Source: Humulus lupulus (Eukaryota > Streptophyta > Magnoliopsida > Rosales > Cannabaceae). From it: a stretch of 64,000 nucleotides of DNA. The notes beneath the pieces were generated by a model, which was not told the origin of the DNA, searched no databases, and was given only the letters and a program-made list of their open reading frames with translations. The position numbers and the translations under genes are program-made. The stretch is taken from NCBI RefSeq assembly GCF_963169125.1, contig NC_084794.1:230155219-230219218 (forward strand). Reading direction: 5' to 3'. Below, in pieces: positions 23,852 through 36,553 of the stretch (its first letter is position 1; every line of letters begins with the position of its first letter).

Positions 23852-25090
23852 AATTAATAAATATCTATTTGAATTAGTTTTAAATGTATATTTCGTTAAA
23901 TATTTAGAATATTTCGTTAAAGTTAACAAAACAAATCGTTAAAACCAAGAATTTCCGTTATCTACACATTTTTTACATAGAAGAGATATATCTAAAAAAT
24001 AATAAATACATATAAAATATTAATATTTTAAAAAATTAAAATATGATATTTTAAATAATTGTATTGTTGAAAAAATTCTCTTGCTATTGGATATTTCAAT
24101 TTAAAAGAATATTTTATTTCAATATTTAGGTGATTTATTTGTTATAAGAAAAAATAGTTTAGTAAAAATAATTAAAAAATATCCGCACTAAAATAACTGA
24201 TCCAATCCGCATTATTACAGATTGGATTAGAGATGTTATGCGAATTGGAATGGATTTGAAATATGAAATATGGATTAGTGTGGATCGCATAAATTATGAG
24301 CATAATAGTGTGGATTAGATTGAATAAACACTCCTATATTAAAAACTTGAGAAAAATTAAGAACAAGAGTAAGCTTCTCGAACAAAGACTATCTGTCTCG
24401 ATAACAAAGATTTTTTTCGGTGCGTTGAAAGAATAAAAAAGCAACGGGAAAGATCTCACAATAAATCGTAAAAAAAAATGATAATGTTTCGGTTTTTCTT
24501 ACAAAAAAAAAAAAAAAAACCTTTCTCAATGCAACATTTCAGACTATATATACCACTTAAAAATGACATTTTATCAATGCAACATTTCAGACTATATATA
24601 CCACTTAAAAATGACATTTTCAAAAAGTGCTATTGATTTAGATATTGATACTGCATATTGGGCTGACAATATTATGTCCATATTATGTTATAAATAATTT
24701 TGAGTATTGGGCTTACCATTTGTTTTTTTCAATTATTTCTCTCTTAGCCTAGATACTCTCTCGTGAAAATAACACATAGTACCTAATTTAAGTTAACCTC
24801 TTTAATTTTTACCTACCTTTTAAAACTCTTAGATTAATACCCAAAATGTTACTGACTCTACCCATTATACCCCTTCTATTTCACAATTTCTTCTCCTCAC
24901 ACACATATCGTCTTCTCTCCACTACAGTTTATTTAAATGGGGAAGTAAATAACACGACAGAGGCAAATATTGAGATTTTTATATTGGACTTCTAGTAGTA
25001 TTTTAAAAATAATATGAGAAATGTGCTTAAAAAAGTGGGTAATATTCAACTAAATATTATTAGTAGCTATTTTTAGTTAACTAATCATAA
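23852..25090. other. AT-rich intergenic stretch with a 48-bp tandem duplication
   Basis: No gene is seen. A 48-bp unit containing GCAACATTTCAGACTATATA occurs twice in tandem at 24527-24622. A run of 17 A lies near 24503. GATTGGATTAG-like motifs at about 24180-24340 and the string TTGAATAAACACTCCT resemble ends of hAT-like elements, but I could not pair them or find a duplication. Confidence 0.5.
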
Positions 25091-27344
25091 AAGTGAGTAT
25101 TTTTCAAGTTATCCCTACTCTCTCTCTCTCTCTTCCCTTTCCCCGCCCACTCTCTCTCATCGGTGATCTTTTTCTCACTTCACGACAATATCTCCTCCAA
25201 TTCTCTGTCCTTTCTCTCGCGACCCTGGCTCCGATGAAGCTTTTCTCTCCTATGCCGCATAAGATTTTCTCTCTCTTTGGATTTGTGAGCCGTTTGAGGT
25301 ATCAATATCCATCTCTGCTGTATTTGTGTGTATAAATGTAAAACGTAGAAATTGATTGAGATTGGGCCATTCTAAGTATCAATCTCCAATTCGTTGCTCT
25401 GTTTCTCTTTATGTATGTTGTGCTCTTCATTTAGGTTGTAGTTTTTACTTTGAATTAGATGTATTAATATGATTTAAACATTATTGTGATTTGATTTTAG
25501 TCGAAATTGTTTATAGTCTGTTTTCTTACTCTATTATTTATGCTCTGTTTTCTTACTTTATAGTTTATGCATATTGAATTGTATCATATATACTTGATTG
25601 ATGCTATATTTGTAGTTTAGTTGTTTTGTTTCTCTGTTCTGATTAATTGCTTGCAAAGTGTTTGATAAATTACCTCTTTCAGTATTTAACTTACTTTCTT
25701 ATTCTTATAAAGCTTTATTAATCTTAATTGGCTAAAAAAAGGTTTAGTGCATATATTTTATCTTTTGAAAGTAAAAATCTCTTTCTCTTTCTTTATTAAT
25801 ATCATTATTATGGCAAGGCTTGGCAATATTGCTATAGGTCTGTTCTATTTTGTTCTATTTTGAATCAGTACTCATAAATATTTTTCAAAGCTCTTTATCA
25901 TATTTATTATCATTATATAACTGCATTGTCTTTGTTGTTTGACTATCATTTTGTTGTTTGAATACAGGTGAAAGCCATTGTAAAACTTATGATGGTATTT
26001 TGGCTGTTTTTCACAAGTGGCAAAATGATTTTTTTTTAATTTCTGATTCAACAAGTCATTTAAATGGTTTTGAACATCTCATTTATTTTCCTTTTTAGCT
26101 ATTTAATTAGGACATGTGGAAAGGGATCTAATAACTATGAGTCCCAATAAGTCTGCTTATTTGTATGGGATTGAAACTTATAATGGCTTGGATACTTATT
26201 CATTTATGCAAAAGCTTATCTTGTAATTGTGGAATTTGGAATTCATTGGATGCGTAGAGAATTGCACAAAAAAACCCCTCTACAAATATCTTCACGCTAC
26301 CCATCACACATACATCTAGCAGAATACTCAGTCTCCATTGCCGTTAAGTTCTCAGTCTACTCCGGATGACATTCATACTTCTATTTTTTTTAACTAAGAA
26401 ATCATCAAGTGCTTTAAACTGTTCTATTTACTTTCATTTTTCTTTACAGTTTGTTTCGTTTTTTCTTTGATAGAGACACTGAGCTTCATAGTCAACTGAG
26501 CTATCCTGCTACTACCTACTTTTCTTTCTGGTATTGTTTTTTATTCTTTTCTCTGTTTAATTAGGTTATTTTCAGTATAGACAACAATGGCTTAGTTAAG
26601 AACCAAGACATGTTAATATGCATCTAGGGGTGCTCTTGTATGGTGAATCTTCCATTTATATTTTATTATTATGGTAATTGTTTCCCATTGACCATGTTTG
26701 TTAATATGGTATGTTGTTGAATCCTGGGATAAACATATCATAGAATTTCACGCACTTAATGAGTATTAGCTTATAACATTCTATTTGTCTATGAAAATTA
26801 GGATAGGAGAGAAATCACATTGGCAGACCTTATATTATTTATTAAATTTTGGAACCACGTACCATAACTTTGGATGAATGTACTGCCTGCTATTTCTCTA
26901 GGCCCACTCCCTAGCTTTAATCCAATTTTAGGCACCATTTGTTGCATTGGGCCTGAAATTTGCTCCATTACTTGATGTTTTCTGTTTTCTTATGGTCACT
27001 TTTCTGATGTAAGAGATGCATGGAGAAGATTATATATGTTTGGATTTTCTCTTTGGTGGCTTATATATTTATATATATATATCATATTTCATGGTTTATT
27101 GCAAGCACAGAATATGGTGAGTGTGCATTAGCATGGCAAGTCTTGCAGAGTTCATGAAAACTTTTGAGTAACTTGTTATTTAATGGATATAATCTAAACT
27201 AAATTAATTATTTAGTATAAAGTCATGATTAAATAGGAGTAAGCATATATGTTGATATTTATTATGACTTATTCAAATCAAAATAGTTTCTGATTAGTTT
27301 CATAAGTTACATGTTAGAGACTTCATCATATCTTGTTATGTAGA
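25091..27344. other. AT-rich intergenic stretch, no gene recognised
   Basis: A pyrimidine-rich block (TCTCTC repeats) at about 25115-25280 is followed by a short open reading stretch at 25093-25335. It looks like a leader and first exon, but I recognise no protein and no continuation. The rest is AT-rich with no supported gene. Confidence 0.4.
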
Positions 27345-27815
27345 GACTTAGATGGTGTTTGGCTCCTTAACTAAAAAACTGTTTTTTGTTTTTAAAAGCT
27401 AAAAACTGTTTTTTGAAAACAAGTAGGGGGGCTTGGCATTGTTTTCATAAAACAATTTTTAAAAACAAAGTTACAAAAAACAGAAAATTTTGAGAACAAC
27501 AAAAAGTTGTTTTCTGTTGTTCTCAAATTTTTTTTCCTAACTTTACTTCTTATTTTTCATCATTTTTTCTTTCAAATTATTTTATCTCATTATTTATTAC
27601 AAATTTTTAAAATATTTTTCTCTTTGTAAATATATTTGTTAATTTTTTTTATTTAAGATTTTAAAAAAAATAAAACTAAAAAAATTGTTTTTAGAAAACA
27701 TTAACCAAACAACTCTTATTTCTTGAAAACTACAAAAATAGTTTTCTGTTCTCATTTCTAAGAACAAAATTTTGAAAACAAAAAACAGAAAACAATGCCA
27801 AACAGGCCCTAAGTT
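27345..27815. mobile_element. AT-rich MITE with inverted ends
   Basis: The left end reads GATGGTGTTTGGC and the right end GCCAAACAGGCCC, which pair as inverted repeats. Inner parts such as CAGAAAATTTTGAGAACA are also inverted around about 27510. The end sequence GGCCTGTTTGGC is common among plant hAT-type MITEs. I could not define the 8-bp duplication, so the exact limits are uncertain. Confidence 0.65.
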
Positions 27816-28559
27816 ATTCCTACTTTTTGGTGTATCCTTAAACTTTTAACTAAAATGTTGCTGGTGTTATGCCATATTCAATAATTATGTGATTTTTTGT
27901 GTATACCATTTAGAATAGTTTCTTGCTTTTTTTTTGTAGTAGGAAATATTATAAGATCAAGTTTGTTGGGTTTATTAGTTATACATTGTTTAATATTATG
28001 ACCTTTAGTATTGCTTTAATGTTGTTGTTGTTTAATATCAAGTGTATCATGAAAGGTCATGAAACACTTTTAAGGCTCGACAATAGGATTTCAAAGCAAA
28101 TGGAAATAACAAATCATCATAATATCTTTAGATCTCGTTGTTCACTTTTTAAGTGAAACATTAAAGTTTTTTCAAATTTTAGCTAAACATTTTAGCTAGA
28201 AGTTTACTATGATGACTTTGATTCTCTAAATTTACTTTTTGAAAGTTGTTCACTTATTAAGTGAAACATGTATTTGGACTACCGATTTACTTAATATAAT
28301 GATATTGATATTTTTGTAAATCTAATATATTTTTTCATTATTTTGTTATCAAGGTACAAAAAGTAAATTTTATTAAAATATAATATACATAAAAAAAATA
28401 ACAACCATAACCAAAAGTTATTATTAATGCAATATAACAAGCACATAATGTTATGAAAGAATCTATAATAACATTTAAATAATTTCATGAAATAAGCATA
28501 ATGTTTCACTCTTGAGAAAATATTTATAAGCTTGATAAATTGATATTGTATGTATTTTG
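27816..28559. other. AT-rich stretch without a recognised gene
   Basis: Only short open frames occur, with no similarity I can name. A short string, CACTTTTTAAGTGAAACATTAAA, recurs in variant form at about 28143 and 28250 (CACTTATTAAGTGAAACATG), as in subterminal parts of DNA transposons. Confidence 0.35.
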
Positions 28560-28737
28560 TAACAAAGAAAAATGGTTATGGAACATTTAATTATAACACT
28601 ATTGATAACACTTAAAAATTATTATAAAATGGTCTAGACTTTTAATAATATGGGCTATCTTAGCATTTGGTAAAGTGTTATAAACTGTTATTGATAGCAC
28701 TTTTTTAGAGTTATCCATAATGGTTTTTCTTGTAGTG
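28560..28737. mobile_element. Right end of a CACTA-type element
   Basis: The segment ends GTTTTTCTTGTAGTG at 28737, the mirror of the CACTACAAGAAAAAC start typical of plant CACTA elements. Just inside are repeated motifs such as AACACTATTGATAACACTT and GTTATTGATAGCACTT. I did not find the matching left end in the window, so the element's extent is unknown. Confidence 0.55.
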
Positions 28738-29362
28738 ATGCGTGATTAAAAATGTGCTAAGAAGTAGCAACATCATCTACCTCGTAAACCATGTATTTTT
28801 TTTTCTGGCGCTTTTTGATAAAAGCACTAGCCAAAAACCTCTTCATTAGCGTGTTCAAAATAACACCCTAGAAATTTCTCACCTACTCTTTTGGTGACGA
28901 GTTTGGGGAGATATGCCCCAGGAAAACAGCTTTACCAAAACGCCAACAAATTAAGATTTTGGTGAGGAAACGATGGGACAATCTTTTCTTGATGCTTTTT
29001 GTGAAAAGCACCAATGAATCTGGATTTGCTTAATTGTAATTATTTTAAACACCCGTGATTAATAATTTGTTGCCTTTCAAAATCAGCAGCACAATACTAC
29101 ACTCTTAAAATCTGAGTTAGCACCACGAACAGTATCATTCAAACTTAATACATACAAACCATGTTCATGCAACATAAATAAAGTTACAAAAGATATATAG
29201 TTCACTTCATTACCGTATGATTAATTAATTTGAAATGATTATATAATACAACAACAAATAGAGAAGGAGAACATGCATGTACGTTCTGATTATTTTATAA
29301 CAATAAAACTAGTAATATATTACATATTGTAGATAGTAATTTAGATAGGCCATGAGAGTGAC
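28738..29362. other. Intergenic region 3' of the inhibitor gene
   Basis: No gene is seen. The first half has AAAGCACTAGCC- and GTGAAAAGCACCAA-like strings that look like more transposon sequence. The last 150 bases are AT-rich and would include the 3' end of the minus-strand inhibitor transcript. Confidence 0.4.
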
Positions 29363-29654
29363 CTAACCAATGGTAGGAGTCACAGTAACAATGCCATTGT
29401 CATTTACTTTGACACGAACCCTATCGCACCGAAATTGAGTGTCGCCCATTGAATCTTCCGGCACAACAATTGCATCCACAGCAGGATTCTCCCTCTCAAT
29501 TGTCTCCTCAGCAACCTCACCTTGCACTCCCACCAACTCAGGCCATGACGTCTTACCTGCCAATATCAATAAATATATTTAGCTTAATTTTAAATGGAAC
29601 TACTATAATATATATGACTAAGACATCTTATATAAAATTACCTTCGCAACTCAT
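29363..29654 (-). CDS. Potato type I serine protease inhibitor (two exons)
   Basis: Exon 1 is 29654-29642 (ATG plus four codons), an 85-bp GT-AG intron follows, and exon 2 is 29556-29363. The join makes a 68-residue protein. It fits the potato inhibitor I family: KTSWPEL at 6-12, Cys3 and Cys48 (the pair that forms the disulfide in CMTI-V of squash), and RCDRVRV after the binding loop with Arg50 and Arg52 to brace it. Aligned with CMTI-V, the P1-P1' pair is Thr44-Gln45, unlike the usual P1' Asp or Glu. Such proteins block serine proteases of insects or microbes. There is no signal peptide, so it is probably cytosolic. Without the splice the frame would start with a false MILAG read from the intron. 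This is the only intact host gene I can support here. Confidence 0.93.
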
Positions 29655-29728
29655 CTTTGCAGCCTCTGATCGTATATATATACGAATATATATTTGATTT
29701 TGTGCGTAGGCCAGTGAGAGAGATGCCC

Positions 29729-29736
29729 TATTTATA
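29729..29736 (-). promoter_or_regulatory. TATA box of the inhibitor gene
   Basis: On the minus strand this reads TATAAATA, about 75 bases ahead of the ATG at 29654. Position and sequence fit a plant core promoter. Confidence 0.7.
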
Positions 29737-31650
29737 GATTTAATTAGTCCCAGAGCTATTTATTGTGTTTGGTCATTGTTGACTTCTTTTATTTTCCCTT
29801 TTCTCTTCCGTGTAGTGTAATAAGATTTTGTTTATATATAAAAAAATAAAAATAAAAATAAAAAGTCTACCTATTGACAAGTATCTGTTACAATATTAAT
29901 CAATCTACACGAGAAGTCATAAAAACTAGATAACGTAAGTACGTATATAATTCACGTTGATATATAGGCCCCGTCATATAATAAGAAAGAAAATATATAA
30001 GGTACAATTAGAGAAGAACGTTATTGAATTTGAATCTACGTCCACGATTTGCTGGCCCTGAATATGTTTCTAAGGTCAATAACTACATAATAAATTATAT
30101 GTAGTCATTATAAGGATCAAGTTCATCCACACAATACGAATTTTTCATGAATTATCTAGAGAGAGACTATATCTAATAATATCTGTTTTAGATATATAAA
30201 TTAAAACTGATAAATCTTGAAAGCAATTAAAGAATTCCACTGTTTATTCCCTCAGTTAATCATGAACGCTTATTTTTTTTTATACCCAATCGAAACCATA
30301 AACAAACAAATTATAGTCCTATTATTATTATTATTTCAGATCTTATTTTTTTTCCTTAAAAATAAGTGATTTTCATGTTATATATATGCACTTAAATATT
30401 ATTAATATATATTCTCTCGAAAAAATTATTCATATATATATATGGTATAGTTGGTTTGGTACGTCGTTCGATTTTTTCCACCGTCCAAATAACTATATTA
30501 AAACCTCTACTTTAACATTTAAGAAAATCAAATCCGCCTAAAGTGATTAATTAGAATATGCTTAGTCAATTTCGTAGTTTATATTAATTAGAATATCTCA
30601 TCCTCAACTCTCAATTTATTTACTTTTCTTTCTTTTTTTGGTCCTCTTCCTCCGGATCATGTTATTTTCTCGCCCTTTTGTTTCGTCTAATTAGGTTTCC
30701 TTCTCTGATGGATGTCAACTATTACTAGTCTATACTTAATGTCTTGTTTAAGCTAGGGAATGTTGCTTATTTCATTTTATACAATTTTACTCTTCAACAG
30801 GTCTTTACTCTTATCTTTTTTTTTTTAAACTGTTTAACTAGTACAAAAGGGGTATACAGCTATTTCTAGAGTTTCATGTCAATATATGTATAGCTTGTGG
30901 TTGGTCATTATTGACTGTTTAGAAGTTAATTGTTGCATATGTATATGTATATATGTTTGCTCTATTAATGAATCTTTATCACAGATGTATCTATATACAT
31001 GTATACACAAATAATGTTCTCACAAGCAATCGATGATCTCAATCCTCAAACAAATATATATGGAGATAAGACCATTTACCAAAACGAGAATGGTCAATAT
31101 GTATAGTGGATAAAGAAATACTGTACAATTTGGCAACCATGTGTAATAATTAATATATAAGTCAAAATTCAACAGCGGCTCAAACTCTCTTTTTGTTCGT
31201 ACGGTAGGTACTTTGATGCATGGTTTAAACTCTATCGATAATATATTACAATATTAATATTAGCAGTACTGGTAACCTTATATTAGATCAAAATTATAAT
31301 AATAAAATATTATTAAAATTCGTATTTAGATATATTAATGATATGACTAAACAATTCAAGGGAGCACCTACAAATTGAGCAAATATATTGGTTTTGAAAG
31401 AAGGAGCATATATATACTGCCTTAAATGTAACCTTTTATTACATAATAGAAATGTTATAATATGGTTTTAAAAAAATAGAAATGTTATAATATTATTGTT
31501 CTTACTTTGTTTTAAATGAATTGAAAATATACTTATATTTTTGGAATTTTTACACCCCGTAACATTTTTATCGAATTCTTCACAATAATAACGTGGACAA
31601 TTGTATTTAAAATTGCACCAATTTTTTCTTTGCATGCGGTATATAAATTA
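29737..31650. other. AT-rich region upstream of the inhibitor gene
   Basis: Nearly 2 kb without a supported gene. It contains many ATAT runs and short A or T tracts. It would include the inhibitor promoter, but I can name no motif beyond the TATA box. Confidence 0.45.
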
Positions 31651-33009
31651 CACTACAAAAAAAATGGCTTTTGCCTGCGCCGAGGAAAAAAAAGGTCCAC
31701 GCCGAGGAAAAAAATTTTAACGGAATTGAGAAAAACACTTTTGTCGGTGCAAATTTGCGTCGACAAAAGTCTTAGTCTTTATCGGTGCAACATCACGCCG
31801 ACAAAAGTTAACATTCTTAGTGACATAAAATTGCGCTAGCAATGGGCACCACTTTTACTAGTGTTACGATGCACCTGCAAAACTTTATGGATGCACCGGC
31901 AAAATTTTAGGATTGTGCCGAAAAAAGTTGATTCTTATTAACGACACAGACTTTTGTCAGCGCAATTTAGCACCGAGAAAAGTAATATATATTTTTTAAA
32001 AATGAAAGTCAATTATAAAAATATTATATTATTTTTTATTTAATAATTTTTATTTTAATTTACATCAAATTAATTAATTATTTAATATTCAATTAGTATT
32101 AATTAATTTAATAAAAATGAAATAAAAATTCATTAGTACTAAATAAAAATTAAATTAGAACTATTAGTGTTAATTGTCTCTACTAAACATGAAATTATTA
32201 AAGTAGTGTAGTAAATTAAAACACACATTGTCTCTAATAATATAAACTATAAATAAAGAAAAAAAAACTCTACAAATAGGTACTTGTGTCGTCATCATCC
32301 CTGCCCCGTCACCTGCACCATGATCATCGTCATCGTCAGGATAAACTACACCAAAATAATTTCTTTAATAAATAATTATAAACACATAATATTTAATATA
32401 TAAAAAACAAAGTATAATACAAAAATACAATATAATTTAATGTAATATTTTTTTTTAATATACACATAAAGCATTAAAATAAAACAAAAGTACATATTCC
32501 AATTTTTTTAAATTTTACAAAAACAATTGTTTTTTAACTACAAATAACATAATTAATACATAAAAAAATACTTAATAACACAAAATAAAAAAAATTACAG
32601 TGGGTTTGCTTTGGTAGCAGCTCTGGTTGGCAGGGTCTCTGGGTGGTCGGCAATGGCTCTAGGACTCCATAGAAACCAAAAAAAAAGTAAACTAAATTCA
32701 AAACTAAAACAAAAAAAAAAATTCAAAACTAAATGAAAATAAAAATTACAGAAGAGGCGACAGGGGCGGAGGCTTCGGGCTCGGGGAGGAGGTAGCAGGA
32801 ATGGACGTGGTGGTGATGGTGGTGGGTGGCGATGATGGACGGTCGGGGTGGTGGTGGCGAAGATGGAGACTGCGGTGATGGGGATGGACGGTCAAGGTGG
32901 TGGTGGCAATGATGGAGGTTGCGGTGGTGGGGATGGAGGGTCGGGGTGGGGTGGCGATGGGGGCTCGAGGTAAGGGAGGGTGGAGACTCGGCTGGTGGAG
33001 GAAGAAACT

Positions 33010-33061
<52 letters not shown>

Positions 33062-34244
33062 AAGAGAGTTAGAATGTGAGAGAGTTAGAAGAATGGGGAA
33101 GAAGAAAGGGGCGGTTGGTGAAATTTCATTACACAAAAGTCCATTTCTACATCGACAAATATTTTTCAGAAACCCTAGCTCTAAATGTTGTCATTTTTTT
33201 AAGTGAAACTTTTGCCGGCGCAAAAGTGGACTTTTTTCGACGCAATGAAACCTGCCAGCAAAAGTCTTCACCTACCAAATTTAATACAAAAGAATTTTTT
33301 CGGCACATTCCTCCTAACACGCCGACAAAAGTCTCAATGGTAGTATAAATGTGGGACTTTTGCCTGCGTATTAGGTGGAATGCACCAACAAAAGTATTTA
33401 CACAGTAGCTTTTAACAATGGCCACTCAAGAATTTTCCTGCTTAGACTTTTGTCGGCGCATTATGCTAATGCACCGACAAAGGTCAATTTTGCAGGTGCA
33501 AATTGTGAAGACCGCCGACAAACGTTCCTTTGCCGGCATAAAATTGCACTGGGAAAGGTTCCTTTCAAATTTAATTTTGTTCTTCTATGAATTTTAAGCA
33601 AATTACAATGATTTGTGCACGATAATTAGAACATTTATTGTTTCTAAACAACAAAATAATAGTTAAAATGCTTAACGTACTAATATTTCGGGTGTTATAT
33701 CGACCGACAATGATATAAACACTATCAACAAACTAGGTTAACTATGAGTACTGTGTAACATTTCGAATTTAACACTTAGGGGTTAATCGAACTATTTATA
33801 ATGTCCATAATTACTAATAATTACTAAATATACCTAAAAATTGGTGAAATTGGATGATATACAACAATAGTTATATATCACAAGAGTTTATCTACTTACA
33901 TATTTAATACGATCACTATTAATTCTTGTTAATTATAATAAAACACCAGTGATATGATTGACTATGATTTTATTCCTCAAAAAATGAATAATTATTTTAC
34001 GTTCCAACAAACTATCAATACAATTTTATTTATCAACATTGACACGTACATATATATTATCGAAAGAATAATACTCATGAGTAACACTAATAGTGCTCAG
34101 TAAAATCAAGATTGTATATATTCATAAACTTTGTGTGTAATCAAACATTTTATTAGACCTATGATAACAATTTTTTTAAATACATTATAACCATATGGTT
34201 AGATAAGCATAATGAACCATGCTCACAACACTTTAACCCTAATA
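31651..34244 (+). mobile_element. CACTA-like element, left part
   Basis: It begins CACTACAAAAAAAATGGC, a typical CACTA start. Subterminal repeats built on TTTTGTCGGCGCA, often as inverted pairs around a short AT loop, fill 31730-31980 and 33200-33560, and reappear at 55365-55465 beyond the nested hAT-like element. No transposase is seen, so it would be non-autonomous. The middle (32280-33136) holds GGTGG/GATGG-rich low-complexity sequence and a GA microsatellite. Its right terminus is not certain. Confidence 0.65.
33012..33058 (+). repeat. GA microsatellite
   Basis: About 23 GA units in an almost unbroken run. The long minus-strand reading frame across it (32729-33136) is only a low-complexity translation and not a gene. 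Confidence 0.95.
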
Positions 34245-34693
34245 GTTGATCATAGGGGTGTTCATGGTGCGGTTTTTCTCTAATTTTTTGGATCGCACTG
34301 CATATGTGGTTTGAACAATTTGCCAAACCGCAACCCACACCGCAACCCGCACCGCATAGACCTCAAACTGCATGAACTGCATCGCACCGCAAAAATGCGA
34401 TGTGGTGTGGGCAGTTTATACCTATCGCCAAATAATTTCACAATTAAATATTATTATTAAAAAATATTCATAATAAATCTTATAGCCATAGAGTGTTTAA
34501 CAAAATAATTAAATGTACAACAAGCTAATAAACTTTAAGCAAAACAATAAAAATATAAAAAAGAAAAAATGTAATATAAAAGTAAATATTATTTTAATTA
34601 AGGAGAATATATTTAGATTGAAGTAGAATATGTGTTAGCATCCTATGAAACATTATATTTTTTTAGATAATGTGTATATTGTATTATACTACA

Positions 34694-35075
34694 GGGTTAT
34701 TTGCGGCAATAATGCCTATATAGTTAAGTTTGTTGCACTTAAATGCTTATGTAAAAATTTTTGCGGCAATAATGTCTACCGTTAATGTTTTGGTGCAGCC
34801 GTTGGTCCCTGAGCCGTTAGGGGTATATAGGATACACGTGGCACAACCCGATTGGGTTAAATTATTAAAATTTAAAACAAAAGCAATTAATGTTTATGAT
34901 TTCTAATTTAAAACAAAAAAAAAACTAACCATGATTAATATAACCAAAAAAACCGATTGTCTTAATAACAAGTTCTAAAACTAATCTAAAACCAAAAAAT
35001 CTCAAAATTCCATACCCAGAAAAATGATCTAAGCTTCCCCCCCTACGATCAAAGAGACGATCGACCCCAGCATGG
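34694..35075 (+). repeat. Left terminal inverted repeat of the MULE
   Basis: It pairs with the right repeat over its length, with a small insertion near 34955-34985. It contains GCGGCAATAATG twice. MULE TIRs carry the transposase binding site and the promoters of the inner genes. Confidence 0.88.
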
Positions 35076-35614
35076 AAGAGACGTACAACGACGACTTTGC
35101 CTCCACAATGCCGACCATTCGACAACCGGAGGAACAACCACCCGACTATGGTGAGTTCTTTTCTTTTGTACAGAGTTCTTTTACCCAAAGTTCTTTTCTG
35201 TTGACTAGGTTTCATTTCTTCTCAAAGTGTTCATGCATCAATTTTTTGGGGAGAATGATAATGATACTCTATATAGAGCAGTTTGGGCAGGGTAGGGTGT
35301 CGGTTTCCAAATTTTTTGGGGGTGAGAATTTTGTTGATTTACAGTAAGTGGTATTATTAAATTTGGGTAAAATTATTGTTGGGAAGCATGTGCATACGAT
35401 TGACAGAGTGGGGTCCATTGAAATATATGCTTTGTTTATTGAAGGGAATCTTTTTTGTTGTGGTCCATGGTTCAATTGTGTGGTAGAATATGTTGCTCTT
35501 CAAGTGTGTGAACTATATTGTGTTTCAGTTTGTGTGTGTGTGAAGTGTTGACATATCATTTTTTATTTCTATTGACTAGGGCAGTATTCTAAACCAGAGT
35601 TGTCTTTATTTAAT

Positions 35615-36553
35615 AGGTGGTCATACTAACATCTTCACTATTGCAATACACCATGGGGGAAGCTGGTTTACTCCATTCGGCAATAGAAGATATGAAGGAG
35701 GTAAAGTTGATTATGTTGATTGGGTGGATACTGATTACTTCATTAGGATGGAATGGCCTTGGACTTAGGACATAAACTTCCAGTGGGTTTTATGTACAAA
35801 CAAATAGGAAAGATGCTTAATATGGGCTTCATGGTGGTAGGGGATAAGGAGATCCTAAGAACTGTAGAGGATATTGAGAGGAATCAGGCTACAAAGATTG
35901 ACATATATCTTGTTTTTCCTGAAACAGTTCTACCTTTAGATTGGAAGGAAGATTCAGAAGCTGTTAAACATGTCCCTGCTACCACTTTACCTCATCTGAA
36001 AAGATGTATTATAGAGGAACTACCAGATGATTGTGATGTTCCTGCAGATGATGTTGGTATCCCTGTTGATGCAACCATTGATGGGGAACAAGAAGAGTTT
36101 GATGCTGATCAATATTCAGAGGAATTTCATGATGCTAACTTTGATGAACCTGATAAAGAGGAATATGAAGAAAAGTTTGACTACATGGATTATGAAAGTG
36201 ATATGGAGAACAAAATACTAGAGGTGGTTGTGCTTTCAGATTCAGAGGATGATATTTGTGATGTGAGGGAAGATACAGTTGAGGAGAACCAAGAACCGGT
36301 TCAGAGTGACAGAAATGGGAAAGGAAAGCAAGCTGATGTGAGAGAAAATTCAACTGAGGAGAGCCAAGGCAAAGTTCAGCATGACAGAAAAGGGAAAGGA
36401 AAGCAAACCGATGAAGATTTCATATTGGAGGACGAAGAGTTTGAGCAAGATGTTGAAGCTGAGATAGAGATGGGTACACAGTCTGACCCTAGGAGGTGGT
36501 GGCGATCAGTTTTAGATTTTTGTACTCAAAATGTTGATGATGGAGACTCAGAT
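35615..36553 (+). pseudogene. mudrA-like MULE transposase, N-terminal part
   Basis: After a probable acceptor (TTTAATAG at about 35614) the frame reads GGHTNIFTIAIHHGGSWF, the N-terminal domain common to plant MULE transposases. A frameshift near 35750 moves it to the frame starting at 35753, which holds an acidic linker rich in Asp, Glu and Ser with two imperfect repeats (ENQEPVQSDRNGKGKQ and ESQGKVQHDRKGKGKQ). The coding sequence is cut at 36553 by a solo LTR and resumes in frame at 38926. Confidence 0.85.

Noticed and set aside
24180..24345. hAT-like strings with GATTGGATTAG and AATAAACACTCC
   Set aside because: No second end or 8-bp duplication could be found.
25093..25335. Possible first exon after a TCTCTC leader
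   Set aside because: No recognisable protein and no plausible downstream exon; left as unassigned.
32729..33136. Long minus-strand frame with Ser/Leu, Pro and His runs
   Set aside because: It translates a GA microsatellite and GGTGGT-type low-complexity DNA; there is no domain and no splice context.
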